A DNA stretch of 64,000 nt from Nageia nagi (GCA_050084985.1 JBITNC010000001.1:208258001-208322000), one strand, 5' to 3'. Positions 36,070 to 47,739 are shown, counted from the stretch's first letter. The notes: generated from the sequence alone by a model not told the origin. Numbers and translations: made by a program.

Positions 36070-36720
36070 GATATTGTTGAAATGATGAAAGAATTTGCTG
36101 GAGTTGTAGCATGGTCTTATGATGATTTGAAGGTGTAGAACAAAGATGTGATTCAACACACCATAGAATTAATAGAAGGATCCTTTCTAAAAAAAATAAA
36201 GACTGATAAATCCAAATATTGAAGTTGTTATGTAATAAGAAATTCAAAAGTTGTTTCAATTCAAGATCATTTATCCCATTAAACATTAAAGTTGGATGCA
36301 AAATTTGCTACCTATCAAGAAGAAAAATGGAGACATCAAGCTATGTGTAGATTTTTAGAATTTAAATAAAGCCTCATTAAAAGATAATTATCTATTACCA
36401 CCTATGGAATAGATCATACACATAATTGTAAGATCAAAATATTTTTCCTTCCTTGATGGTTTCTCTAGATATAACCAAATTTGGGTGAAAGATGAGGATC
36501 AATATAAGATTACATTCACCATAAAATTTGGAATATTTGTTTTTCAATGGATGCATTTTGGCTTGTCCAATGTTGGAGCTAATTTTCAACAAGCAATGTA
36601 TTATGCATTTGGTGAACTAATTAACAAATCTATTTTAGTTTATTTATATGACATCAATATTTTATCATAGAAGAAGTATCACTTGCAACATATTCGATAA
36701 AATTTCTTGAAATATCAAGA
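36070..36720 (+). pseudogene. Reverse transcriptase relic of element E
   Basis: FAGVVAWSYDDLKV (~36092-36138) opens the domain (usual FxDVFAWSYxDL). KKKNGDIKLCVDF*NLNKAS (~36319-36378), KDNYLLPPME, then a clean frame 36485-36670: KDEDQYKITFTIKFGIFVFQ and MHFGLSNVGANFQQAMYYAF. The catalytic YxDD box at 36641-36658 reads YLYDIN instead of YLDDI-, so the first Asp is Tyr and the enzyme would be dead. Confidence 0.8.
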
Positions 36721-36779
36721 ATTTAGAACATATTTGAATATGAAAAATTCCATTGTTGCTAGAAATTTACCTATGCATG

Positions 36780-37450
36780 TAATTGCAAAATACGGATTCT
36801 CTAATAAGTTGGAAAGAGTTGAAACTATCTCCAAGCTTACTATTCCATCAAATGTAAAGAACCTACAAGCTTTTCTTGGATAAATTAATTTTATGAGAAG
36901 ATTTATTTAGGATTTCACAAGAATCATCCAACCAATTATAGAAATACTTATGGATAAGGCTCCTTTAAAGTGGACATAAGAAAGAATTATGGAATTTGAA
37001 TAGATTAAATCAACCATTATGTCTTCTCTAGTTTTGTAAAATCTATATTTTTCAAAGGAATTCATCTTATATGCATATGGAGTTGAAAAGAGTATAACAA
37101 TAGTTCTAACTTAAAAAGAAGAAAATAATGATGAATACCCCATGGATTTATTTAGTCAAACATTGCATGATGTTGAAGAAATATATGAATTTATTGAAAA
37201 ATAAGTATTTACAATTATGGAAGCTCTTAATAAGTTTAATCATTATGTTTCTCAAAACAAAATTTTAATGCAACTTACAATTTACCTAGAGGTCAAAAGC
37301 TATATTTTGCTATGTGAAATGGATCAAGGTAGAGCTATATGGATCACCAAAATTTTAAAATATGATGTAGAGATCTAACCTACCAATGTAATCAAAGGAA
37401 GAGCTCTTTGTAAGAAATTAGCTACAAATCTAAATTTAGAATAAATCATG
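36780..37450 (+). pseudogene. gypsy-type RNase H relic of element E
   Basis: Region after the polymerase: KNLQAFLG with FMRRFI (~36857-36908), PLKWT (36963), KEFILYAYGVEKSITIVLTQ (~37060-37118), LHDVEEIYEFIEKQVFTIME and LNKFNHYVSQNKI (~37160-37265). This matches the tether and RNase H that normally follow gypsy reverse transcriptase (SFxLxxxExNYPxxEKExLAxxxA). DQGRAIWITKILKYDVEI follows. Confidence 0.7.
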
Positions 37451-37539
37451 ATTATTGAAGAAGAAATTTAAGATATTAAACTTTTGAAAGAATCATAAAG
37501 TTGATTGATACAATTATGTACATATTTTAAAATTATTAA

Positions 37540-38620
37540 GTTACCATTTAAAATTAATGATTCTCAAAGGTAAAGGTTTAGATTGAATGCACTCAATTAT
37601 TGTATGATTGATCATGTTTTGTATAAAAAAAATCATGACAAAATGTTATTGAGATGTATATATTCAAAAAAGTTATTGAAGTTCTAAAGGAATCCCATTC
37701 TTATTTTTTTGAAGAATATTATTCAAGATATACCATTATAGAAAAAATATTATAGGTGGGTTATTATTGGTTGTTAATCTATATTGATTCATTTTGAATT
37801 GCAAAAGAGTATGAGAGAAAGAGAATGGAATTAATGCCATTATAACCCAGTACTATAGAAGAACCATTACAATAATGGGGCCTAGATTTTATTGGTATGA
37901 TTAATCCAAGGTCATCAATAGTGAACATGTTTATTTTGATAGCCATATATTATTTCACTAGGTGGGTTGAAGCTTCTATAACAAAATACCAAGATCAAGA
38001 TACTAGTATTTATTTTATGGAAAAAATTATTACCAAATTTAGTATTCCTTAGATTGTTATATTGGAAAATGGTGTGATATTTTTAAGATATAGAGTCTCA
38101 AATTTTGCACTTAAATATGACATATATTGGAAGACCTCTTCAAACTATTACCCATAGGGTAATGATTTAGCTAAATCTACAAACAAAATTTTGTTGAGAA
38201 TCTTGAAGAGAATAGTGGATGACAATAAGATGGATTGGGATAAAAAACTTGATCTTGCACTTTGGGTAGATCAGATCACACACAAGTATTCAATAAAATC
38301 CTTTTCTTATGTTTTGGTATGAAAAGAAAAATTTTATCATCTCATATTAAGTTACCTGCCTTACAATTGCTCAATTGATATGAAATAAATGATTCAAACC
38401 CATTACAAGTGAGAATGTTTGATTTTATGTATTTGGATAAACTTCAAGAAGATTCAAAAAAGAAATAACATGGTCAAAAAATGATTCAATAAGAAATATA
38501 CTTCAAATGTTTCTTTTAAACCTAGTGATTTGGTTCTCAAATGGGATGGGGATAGAGCTAAGCCTAGATGCCATCATAAGTTTGATTCATTATGGTTTGG
38601 GCTATATATCATTGCATGAA
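37540..38620 (+). pseudogene. Integrase relic of element E
   Basis: N-terminal part with LNYCMIDHVLYKKNHDKMLL (~37590-37650). Core: WGLDFIG at 37876-37896 with the first catalytic Asp (37885-37887) kept; FILIAIYYFTRWVEASITK; VILENG at ~38058 (usual ..SDNG, Asp now Glu); GNDLAKSTNKILLRILK at ~38159 (usual GLAExxNK, Glu now Lys). Two of three catalytic acidic residues are therefore changed. C-part: KPSDLVLKWDGDRAKP at ~38518. Confidence 0.75.
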
Positions 38621-38875
38621 AAATATGAAATAATTTATTTGATTTGTGTATTATATGTATATATTTATTTTAATTTCCACACATATTTTTTTGAGATGCA
38701 TATTTTTATATTTAATATAGTAGATATGTATATTGTCTACTTTACCCCCATTTGAAATCTATTACTTTAGTTATTTTTAATTTGTAATTTTTTGAGCCAC
38801 TAGAGGCATAGGGTTTGTAAAATTTTAGAGTTGAATTCCTCCCATTACTAGTCCTTATCCAATAGTCTTGCAAAA

Positions 38876-40575
38876 ATGGATAAGTTTATTATTATTCAAA
38901 GTATTATGAATGATAAGAATGAGAATTTCTTAGACGCAAATTTGCTAAATAATCATGTTGATTTAAAATAAAAACCCTTAAGTATATGAAAGCTAAGAAA
39001 AAAAAATTATGGGATTTGATATATGAAACTAATTTCATTCTTCAATTCCTACATGAGAGATGCCATCCTTTCTTAGAGCTAGTAGATGCCTTGAGTAATA
39101 AAACATTCCATGAAACTAAAAATATGAAAGATAATTAAGGGAATATTTTTCTTTATTTAAGTCAATATACCATGTATAATTATTTCAATCAACCTAACAA
39201 CATATTAGAGTAGGCCAGTGTGAGAGTAGCTACTATAGATTATGATAAATATTCATTAGACTAGCTAAATTTGTATTTGTTAAATCCCATCATCGAGAAC
39301 AAAACAATATACAAAATTTCAAGGCTTAAACCCAATATGGATTGACTCCTAATTATCATCATGGTTCTCTATGGAGAAAATAATATTAAAATCATTTAGC
39401 CTGAGCACATCACCATAGCTTATAGGATAATAAGATATTATGGTAATTATCATTTAGATTAGTTTGAACTCATTGAGGAAAGATTAGCCATTTGGCTAGA
39501 AAACAAAGATAAATTGAATCAATTTGATTACTCTTCCCTTATGTGTTGGTTACTACTATATCAACATCTAAAATCCTTCCTAGATTTATAGTTACATCAA
39601 AAGAATGCAAATAGAAGTATAAGAAGGGTTGATTAATGGATGAAAATTTTACATCTTAAGGAGTCCTACTATGATTTTATGAGGTATTTCATATTTTTGG
39701 TTCTAAATTTCATTTTTGATACCACTTTACATAGGTTATCCAAGTTAGCTTTTTCTTATTTGAAAATGGGTCAGTTTAAGAAGGGAGATTATTATTTTGC
39801 TAAAACCTATAGAGTCATCCTACTCAGTGGCTTGCCATGAAATTACCATTTTATATTTGTAACTAGCTATTTTCCTTGGAGGTTGTAAGATAAGAATATT
39901 ATGTTGAAACTATGTGGGAAGTTTGAAAGGAAAAAAAGAGTTTATATACATATACCCTTGGTTTTGACTCAATTCAAGCTCATTGTAAGAATTACTGGGA
40001 GTACTTGACAACAAAGATGTAAGAAAAACTAGCAGAGGAAGAAGAACAAAAGAGAAAAGAATTATAAAAGAAATATATTGTATTGGAAAAGAAGCTTAAG
40101 AAGGAAGATACGCTAAAGAAAAAGATAAGAAAAAGAAAATGTAAAGAATCAAAAAAGATATATAAAACATTAAATAAGGGTAGAAAGTCAAAGCCCATCA
40201 TGATGATCGTTGAGGGATCTACTATAGAAGATGATGAGCCCATTATTGCTTAGACCAAAGATGTGATTGAGGTAGAGTAACTTGAAGCTAATGATGCTAA
40301 TGATTCAGAAATTTCTTATCCATTTATTATCAAGAAGAGGAGAAGAAGTCATAGAATACAATCTTCACCAAAAAATACATCTAAAGGGGAAGGAAATGCA
40401 CATAATAAAAGAAGCTCTTTTCCTATAGTTTAAGAGGAGGAGTAAATTCTAGAACAAATATAAGGTGATCCCTCTCATGATGATACAATTTTGGATAGTC
40501 CTCAATACAAAGAATTAAATGTTGATTTTAACATAAATGAAAATGATTTGACTATTATTCCACCCATTTATGTTT
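38876..40575 (+). pseudogene. Unrecognised ORF relic 3' of integrase in element E
   Basis: Starts near ATG 38876, ~250 bp after integrase, same strand. Reading through stops and shifts gives ~560 residues. The N-part seems globular and rich in Leu, Tyr, Trp and Ile: KKLWDLIYETNFILQFLHER, IFLYLSQYTMYNYFNQPNN, LLIIIMVLYGENNIKI, ITIAYRIIRYYGNYHLD, a clean frame at 39640-39840 (FSYLKMGQFKKGDYYFAKTY). From ~40000 it becomes Lys/Glu-rich and probably coiled-coil, then acidic and Ser-rich. No signal peptide or membrane segment pattern typical of an envelope was convincing. I do not know the family; it could be a captured host gene. Confidence 0.5.
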
Positions 40576-40577
40576 AA

Positions 40578-41003
40578 AAGATTGATATCTCTAAGCAGCT
40601 AACTAATTTTAGCAAAGATAAAAATTCTAATGAAGAATAATTTAACAAAATAGGAAAGAAAGCACAAAAAATTCCCAAATAAATCCTACTTGAAAAAGCT
40701 ATAAATATTAGGAAATAAATTTTTAAATTTCTATGAAATAGGTTGAGGAATCTATAGGGAAATCTTTATACTTAAAAGGCATTTCTTTACAAGATTGATA
40801 TCTCTAAGCAACTAACTGATTCTACCAAAGTTAAAAAATTTAATGAAGAATGATTTAATAAAATAGGAAAGAAAGAATAAAAAATTCCCCAACATATACT
40901 ACTTGAGAAAGCTATAGATATTAGGAAATACATTTTTAAATTTCTATGAAACAAGTTGAGGAATCTATAGGGAAATCTTCAAAATTAAAAGGCATTTCTA
41001 TGC
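40578..41003 (+). repeat. 213-bp tandem duplication
   Basis: 40578-40790 and 40791-41003 are near-identical neighbours, each starting aagattgatatctctaagca and ending with ctataggraaatctt..aaaggcattt. The period of 213 is a multiple of three, so the duplication kept the frame of the preceding ORF. Confidence 0.85.
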
Positions 41004-41047
41004 AATTGAGATTAGACAAGATTAGGTACACAAATAAAAGGAAAATT

Positions 41048-41300
41048 ATAAAAATCAATATAATAATGTAACTTGTCTTACACTCCAAGTCATGAGCATA
41101 CCCCTTGGGTCAAATATGTGCATGCCATGCTTAGGTCATCCAAAGAGAAATTTTAGCTTATAAATAGAAGGATCCCTCTTTGAAATGACATACCAATTAT
41201 GGAGTAAGGATATGCTATAGGATAGAAGTGTAGGAGTTGAGATTAGGAGAATTGTAAGAGAGTTGTATTTGTGAGAGAAGAAAGATCTAGTTTAGAATCA
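41048..41300 (+). mobile_element. LTR fragment, Copia-like (left)
   Basis: Direct repeat of 47850-48080: taatgtaactt, cactccaagt, catgagcat, cccttgggtcaaa, gacataccaattrtg, aagagagttgtattt. The first ~110 bp of the LTR, present at 47740, are missing here. Confidence 0.7.
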
Positions 41301-41700
41301 CTACTTTACCAAATATAATAATTAACCACAACTGATTTCAATATGCATGAAGTAGTCATCCAACTAGAAGTTTGAAAAGTCTCAAAGAGCCTGCATACTT
41401 AAGGTAAGCAACCTGCAATCTTAAAGAAACTTGCAATTCATAAGTAGCTCAAATAACAATATTAGTTAGATGCATCATATTCATATCAATAAGGATAGAT
41501 GAACCACACTATCCATACACTGATCATAATAAAGCATCATAAATGCATAACAACAAGGATGACATAAATTATCAAGTATGATATCTAAGAATATCAGTTG
41601 TGCATATATCAAGGCATGTGCACTATCACTTGTGCACATGTGTATTTATTTTATATGAGGAGTGTCATCACAATAATATAGACAAGTTCACCCCCTTAAT
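41283..41700 (+). repeat. Left arm of a long inverted repeat
   Basis: Reverse complement of 47195-47650 with scattered differences. Example: left arm aagtagtcatccaactagaag at ~41350 pairs with cttctagttggatgactactt at ~47529. Span 6.4 kb, arms about 430 bp. Confidence 0.82.
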
Positions 41701-41867
41701 TACAACTTCATCAAACAAATACATGGATACAATGCCATAAAGAAATGCCAACGTGACCAATATGGACACCAAGAGTTATAAGAAAAACAAATATCATAAG
41801 GCACAAAATGCCATATTAAGTAACACATTAAGATGTAGAAAGCCACAAGATGCCATACACTTGACTT

Positions 41868-41970
41868 TACCAAGAGTAAATCAAGATACTATAATAAATA
41901 AACTTTATTGTACCAAGAGTGAGTCAAGATGCCACAATAAATAAACTTAATTTTACTAAGAGTGAGCCAA
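41868..41970 (+). repeat. 43-bp tandem repeat, three units
   Basis: Units start taccaagagtaaatcaag (41868), taccaagagtgagtcaag (41911) and tactaagagtgagccaag (41954). Confidence 0.7.
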
Positions 41971-42155
41971 GTAGAAGTTTAGCTTAACCATGCTACAAGT
42001 TAAGAGAAAAATGATGAAATCAGTAGCATGAATCAATCAAAATTATACAAATTTCATCAACCATATGTAAAGAATCCATTGTCATGGATCAAGCTTCTGT
42101 CACCATGGAAGTATCTTCCATCATCATGGAAGAAGAAAACAAATGTGGCTATGAG

Positions 42156-42345
42156 TGCACTATAAGCCATCATGGATATGCCAAGCCAATGCTTATAATC
42201 ATCAAAAGATACTTGGATCTATGTTGCACTATAAGTCATCACAGATATGCCAAGCCAATACTTATAGTCAACAAAAATACATGGAGTTTATGGTGCACTA
42301 TAAGTCATCACAAAGGATGCCAAGCTAATACTTATAGTCACTTGC
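42156..42345 (+). repeat. 69-bp tandem repeat, three units
   Basis: Units start tgcactataag at 42156, 42225 and 42294; each holds atgccaagcyaat and cttatag. The period is 23 codons and a plus-strand frame (42084-42416) is open through it (CTISHH...YAKP), which may be chance. Confidence 0.8.
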
Positions 42346-42395
42346 TGTATATAAAACATGTGTTGATTATCATTACAAAGATAGCAAGCACATAC

Positions 42396-42800
42396 GAGTT
42401 CCTCACATATAGATAACTAAACAGTGCCAAATGACACATAAGAGTTCCTCTCATATGGATAATTGAATAGTGCTAGAATAAAGCATGCACATAAGAGTTC
42501 CAAACATATGGATAACTAAACAATTCCAAAAGACACATAGGAGTTTCTCACATATGGATAAATGAATAATGCTAGAATAAAGCATACACATATGAGTTCC
42601 TCACATATGGATAACTAAATAGTTCCAAATGACACATAAGAGTTCTTCACATATGGATAAATGAATAGTGCAAGATTGGCCAAAATATAGATCATGCAAA
42701 TATGAGTTCCTCACATATGGATAACTAAACAGTGCCAAAAGACACATAAGAGTTCCTCACATATGGATAACTAAACAATGCAAGATAGGCCAAGTTGTAT
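42396..42800 (+). repeat. 46/53-bp alternating tandem array
   Basis: Eight units starting gagttcctcacatatggata at 42396, 42442, 42495, 42541, 42594, 42640, 42704 and 42750. Spacings are 46, 53, 46, 53, 46, 64, 46: two monomer types in alternation, so the larger unit is about 99 bp. Confidence 0.85.
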
Positions 42801-43079
42801 AATAAGTTTCTCATGTAAATCAAACTTACCATGAATGTGTACAACAAAATCAACACTATACAACATAAAGCCATCAACAAAAGAGACTTGGATTTAGTAA
42901 TGTAACATAATCCATCAAAATAGATCCACCTTTCCAACATGGAAGTAACAACAAAATGTAGATGAATAGAGCTACAATTGTTTCACCAAGAACTTGCTTG
43001 GATTTGAAAAAGTTTACATACCAAAGTGGTGAAAGATAGCCTTATATTGGAAAGCTTTTTGCTTCCATTATTCTTTTAA

Positions 43080-43541
43080 TCATCACATTTCATAGTAGCT
43101 ATTACTTGTATCATGTGAAAGTTGTGTCTCAATCTCTTTGGCTTGTAATTGCCACATATTTTTCTCAGCTAGTAGTTTATTATGCTTAACCAAGAGTTCA
43201 TGGTACTACTATATACATACAACTTTCTCTTGTTGTAGCATATCATAACATTGACCCATTATTTCCATCTCAACCTTTGTGATAGCCAGTTCATGGCAAT
43301 GGTAGGCATTCTCTAAGTCTACCCATATGTTTGTTTCTGTATCAAAACTCAAAGAACTTCCTATGTGTGCAATAAAATTCTCTATAGAAGTCATGATGAT
43401 CAACCTATTATTTATGAGTAAACTATCCAACTTAATAGTCAAGAGGAGAGAAAAATAACACAATGATGACTTAGTCATTATGTGGCTTAATGGTACCATC
43501 ATTATTGCCATCCTGATATGACATGATGTGTATGAATTCAC
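43080..43541 (-). pseudogene. Unidentified minus-strand relic with helical character
   Basis: Open frame 43541-43209, continuing downward through stops. It contains SLSFDTETNIWVDLENAYHC, HELAITKVEMEIMGQCYDML and QQEKVVCI, a Glu/Leu-rich likely helical segment. It lies divergent from the plus-strand relic that starts at ~43700. No family recognised. Confidence 0.35.
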
Positions 43542-43699
43542 TCAATTAAATTAGTGGTAGGTGAGATATTTTATCACTACAAATATTTTTCTCTAGTTGG
43601 CATAATTATTATAGTTAAATATATCAAATCATATGCATTATAAATAGTCGTAAATGACCCTTGCTTATCATTTGATGCTTTGCATTTATGATTTGAACT

Positions 43700-45120
43700 A
43701 TTATTTGTCATGGATGTGTTTCAATTTCATACCCTATCGAATTATTTACAAGAAAACATAGTGCATCGCAATGTTCATGAAACTTTAGAAAATTATGCTC
43801 TAATAGCATCTAAGGTTTTGTTGCAATAGCAACTAGTATCTTTGCAATTGTACCTAGATGATCATTATGGTATTTGCATGATTCTTCAACTCAATCATGA
43901 GGATCATGTTCATCAATTATTTCATTTGCTTAGTCAATCTAATTGGATATGACATATAATGGTTTATACTCTATTTAATTGCTATTTGTTGCAATTTGTA
44001 CACTATATTGGATCGCCATGCCTACATCCATAGGAGTATTTTGAACCACTCACTGTTGTGTGGGCAATTTGTTATCATGGGCTTCAATGGTCATCCATGT
44101 ACTCTTTCTACATTGCTTGGTAAGGTGAACATCATATTTTATGCCATCAATTTTTATTTTTTTATCACTTTCTACCTTTTTCACATCAATATCTTTTGAA
44201 ATTAGACATATCTGATTCTAGCATATCTAAAGATGATGCTAGTTCTTCGAATTTTGGTGACCATGTACTATATTAACATTAATCAAGCTATAAGTACCAT
44301 CCACTTGGACTTGTTAATAGGAATCTTTCAAACATTGTAATAAAATAAAAAATGAGCTTATATTGGTTATTATGCTTGTATGGTTGATCCATTTTAATCT
44401 TCCCATTTGTGATTGATGATCTAGTTAGTTTGAAATTCTATAAATCCATTGTATTCTAGTTGATCATCATCATTTTTACTTGTGTATAAAAATTTTAAAG
44501 AGAGCTGACTCACTTTGTTAGTCATCATGGATATGACCATTTTACAAGGTCTATGTGCAAATATTCCCCAAGATGTTCTTTATCAATGTATTCAAGATCG
44601 AGTCTCACAACATGCTTACACTGCACTTTAGATTATGGTACGATAAAACTTTATTTGAATACAAGGTTATCAAAGTCTCCATCGATGGGCAATCTATTTT
44701 ATCCATCACTTAGAGGATGCCAAGTAGTTGCAAATCATACTTACACTTATCTATCATCCAAATTGGACATGGAAGATCATTTTTTATTATTCATGGACAC
44801 CTTTTGTCTTGTATTTTTTGTACTATGTAGGTCCTTCAAGGTTGCATCTTCATGAGGACTATCACCCTTATACTGTTGCACTTATATTATGGCAACAAGA
44901 TCTTCATTGGAAGTCCACTTATGTTGCATGACTAATGCAAGAAGGGGATAAATGGGTGTACCACCTATTTTTTGACATCAAGTTCATTTTTTCCTTGATT
45001 ACTCATGATGTGTTATTCCCTATACCTAGTTCTCCTATCATAGATCCTAAGAGTTCTAACTCTAACTCTCTTGACCATACATCTACTTAGTTTGGCTATC
45101 CACTTGGGCATGTGAGTGGA
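43700..45120 (+). pseudogene. Unidentified plus-strand coding relic
   Basis: Protein-like reading with frame changes and decayed stops: MDVFQFHTLSNYLQENIVHR, HETLENYALIASKVLL, QLYLDDHYGICMILQLNHED, VVWAICYHGLQWSSMYSFYI (43690-44125), then ANIPQDVLYQCIQDRVSQHA (~44560), YHPNWTWKIIFYYSWTPFVL, LHEDYHPYTVALILWQQDLH, EGDKWVYHLFFDIKF, HDVLFPIPSSPIIDPKSSNS (to ~45070). About 420 residues. A short piece of the 3' part recurs inverted at ~47090-47220. I recognise no family. Confidence 0.4.
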
Positions 45121-46050
45121 ACTTTTCAAAAATATTATTTTTATTTCTATCTTATATTAAAATGTTTATTGGATAAAGTTTTGCAAATACAATAATTTTA
45201 ATTTAAACACATTATAAATAATGATGCACATAAAATAGAATAATGCTAGTAAATAAGGATGAACAAACCCTCATGCTTGTAGAACAAATCACCATAGCAT
45301 AGCATAAAAAAGAACACCATTGAATATAGAGTGACATTTTTGGGGCTTATTGTCTTATCTAAAATTAGGCCTTCACCTGGATGCCCACACAAGAGGAGCC
45401 CAAGTCCTACCAATCATCAACCAGTTCCCTTAAGGTAGCAATATACTCTCATAAGGAGACATATGAGCTATTTTTTAAGATTTTGATATTTATTGGATCA
45501 TCCAAATTATTAATCTTGATTAGGTTTCAAGTTATCCTCCTAGGTTATCAGGATAATCCCTAAATGGATGTATGGATATGTGGTATTACTACACATAGAT
45601 CTATCCATCTATTGGAGTTAAATCCAAATCAATAGAGAACTTAGGGGTAATTAAGTAGTATAGACTTTTCACCACTTGGATTGTTATACTTAAAGGCTTT
45701 AGTCTACCTATCCTCACCTCATGGCTCCTCAAACAAGTTATGTTACAAAATGTACATGTGGATGTGTTTATTTTAGGGGTTGCTCGTATCAATGTTTGCA
45801 TTTTGGTATAAGCAAATAAATCAAAATGCAAAATATGAAATAAAATAGCATAAGTAAAATATCATCCATTCAATAACTTGAAACCTAAATGTCTAATAGA
45901 TTTTGTTCACCAACCCCTAAAGGACATCTTTACATCAATCCTTATTTTGCATAAGTTCATTAACTTTACATAAGAGCATACATCAATCCCATAAGTACAA
46001 GCATGCATCATTAACTTAAAAAAGGATGCATTAATCTAAAAAATTAAGCA
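45121..46050. other. Unassigned stretch
   Basis: AT-rich. A 60-codon plus frame at 45381-45563 and a weak reading near 45650-45800 were not recognised. It may be the tail of the preceding relic or its introns. Confidence 0.3.
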
Positions 46051-46051
46051 T

Positions 46052-46290
46052 GCATTATTTCTTCATAAGAACTAGAATTTAAGAGGCATAATCATGTATT
46101 TTTAAGTCATAAGCATGCATAAAAATTTTAAGGCATAAACATGATTCTCCAAAAAATTTAAGTCCTAAGCATACATTGTTTCTTCATAAGAACTAGAATT
46201 TAAGAGGCATAATCATGCATGTTTTAAATCATAAAAATTTTTAAGTCATAAGCATGAATCTTCAAAAATTTTAAATCCTAAGCATGCATT
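46052..46290 (+). repeat. ~116-bp duplication with repeated AAGCATGCAT words
   Basis: tttcttcataagaactagaatttaagaggcataatcatg occurs at ~46058 and ~46174. The wider region 45990-46460 is full of variants of taagcatgcat and tttaagtc. Confidence 0.75.
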
Positions 46291-46625
46291 GTTGACTTAA
46301 AAATATTTAACTTAAATTTGAAGTCCTTAAGCTTTTCACACCAAAAACATAAACTTTTAAGTAAAGCATGCATTGTTGAATAAAAAATATTTAATTTAAG
46401 TCCTTAAGCTTGTATCACCAAAACTTAAGTGCTAATATGCACCAAAAACATTAAATTTTAAGTAAAATACTCATAAGTGGAAAAATGCTTAGGATTTAAA
46501 ATTTACACTCATTAATCAAGATTAAAAATGGAAGCCACTCGAAGGTAAAATATTGCAAAAAATAGGTAGCATATGAGACCTAAAAATAAACTTTACTCTA
46601 ATACTAATTTTAAGGAACTAATATT

Positions 46626-46630
<5 letters not shown>

Positions 46631-46663
<33 letters not shown>

Positions 46664-46765
46664 AAAAATGTACACACAAAAGTTCCATAACCAAAATTTC
46701 TCCTTTTTTTTTAAATTTTGTTTGCAAGACATAGGTTAAGAGCTATCTCTTAATAATGAATAGTT

Positions 46766-46799
<34 letters not shown>

Positions 46800-46800
46800 A
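46631..46800 (+). repeat. Two (TA)n microsatellites
   Basis: Uninterrupted TA runs at 46631-46659 and interrupted ones at 46765-46800. Confidence 0.9.
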
Positions 46801-47194
46801 TTGTAATTTGCATACTACTTAGTAAAAGATAACAATATGTTAAAAAAAATTGCATATAATAACCCTAACTTTTAAGAAAAGTTGTAGCATTTTTTTTAAA
46901 TTGCAAGTAAAATAGAGGGTTAGTAAACAAATGCAACTTTGTTAGCCATAGTGGTCAAAAACAAAAAAAATTAACACATAATAAGTAATATGTTAGTAAT
47001 AAAATGTAATAATCAAAAATAACCAAAAAGGGGGGAATGCAATTTATACCTTCTTGATTTTTACCTCAACAATGAAGTGTAGGATGAGAAGTGAAGATGA
47101 CTAAGATGTAGCTTCCACACCAAGGATATGAAGATGAGCCTCGAACCTGGGACCTATGTAGTGCAAAAAATGGAAGACAAAAGGTGTCCATGAA

Positions 47195-47650
47195 CAATAA
47201 AGGATGATTTTCCATGTATAGTATTATTGTGATGACACTTCTCATATAAAACAAATACACACATGCACAAGTGATAGTGCACATGTCTTGATATATGCAC
47301 AAGTGATATTCTTAAATATCATACTTGATGATTTATGTCATTCTTGTTGTTGTGCATTTATTATGCTTTATTATGGTCAATGTATGGATAGTGTGATTCA
47401 TCTATCCTTGTTGATATGAAAATAATGCATCTAATTGATATTGTTATTTAAAGTGCTTATGACTTGCAGGTTTCTTTGAGATTACAGGTTGCTTATCTCA
47501 AGTATGCAGGCTCTTCAAGACTCTTCAAACTTCTAGTTGGATGACTACTTCATGTACATTGAAACTAGTTGTAGTTAATTATTATATTTGGTAAAGTAGT
47601 GAGTCTCAAACTAGATCTTTCTTTCTTCACAAATATGTAAAAGGTTCTCA
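47195..47650 (-). repeat. Right arm of the long inverted repeat
   Basis: Reverse complement of 41283-41700. The inverted copy may extend a little into the LTR end on the left side. Confidence 0.82.
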
Positions 47651-47730
47651 TCTCTATTGTATATATTTGGAGGAGAACTCTCTTACTTTCTTTTCTTCTT
47701 CTCTTACTCACTCTATCCTAATATTGCATT

Positions 47731-47739
47731 AAGGGGGAG
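47731..47739 (+). promoter_or_regulatory. Copia-type polypurine tract
   Basis: AAGGGGGAG followed at once by TGTTAGAATG, the classic plant Ty1/copia junction of polypurine tract and 3' LTR. Confidence 0.65.

Larger units (their letters stand above)
31311..41047 (+). mobile_element. Element E: Tat-like Ty3/gypsy retrotransposon, 3' end lost
   Basis: Order on the plus strand: leader or LTR (to ~32515), primer binding site, gag, protease, RNase H-like domain, reverse transcriptase, second RNase H, integrase, then an extra ORF. All frames carry many stops and shifts. An RNase H domain between protease and reverse transcriptase, followed by a linker, is a layout I recall from a group of plant gypsy polyproteins near Tat. 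No 3' LTR was found; sequence changes to a Copia-like LTR fragment at ~41048. Start and end are approximate. Confidence 0.75.

Noticed and set aside
39992-40243. Minus-strand Phe/Ser-rich frame
   Set aside because: Complement of the Lys/Glu-rich tail of the element E extra ORF.
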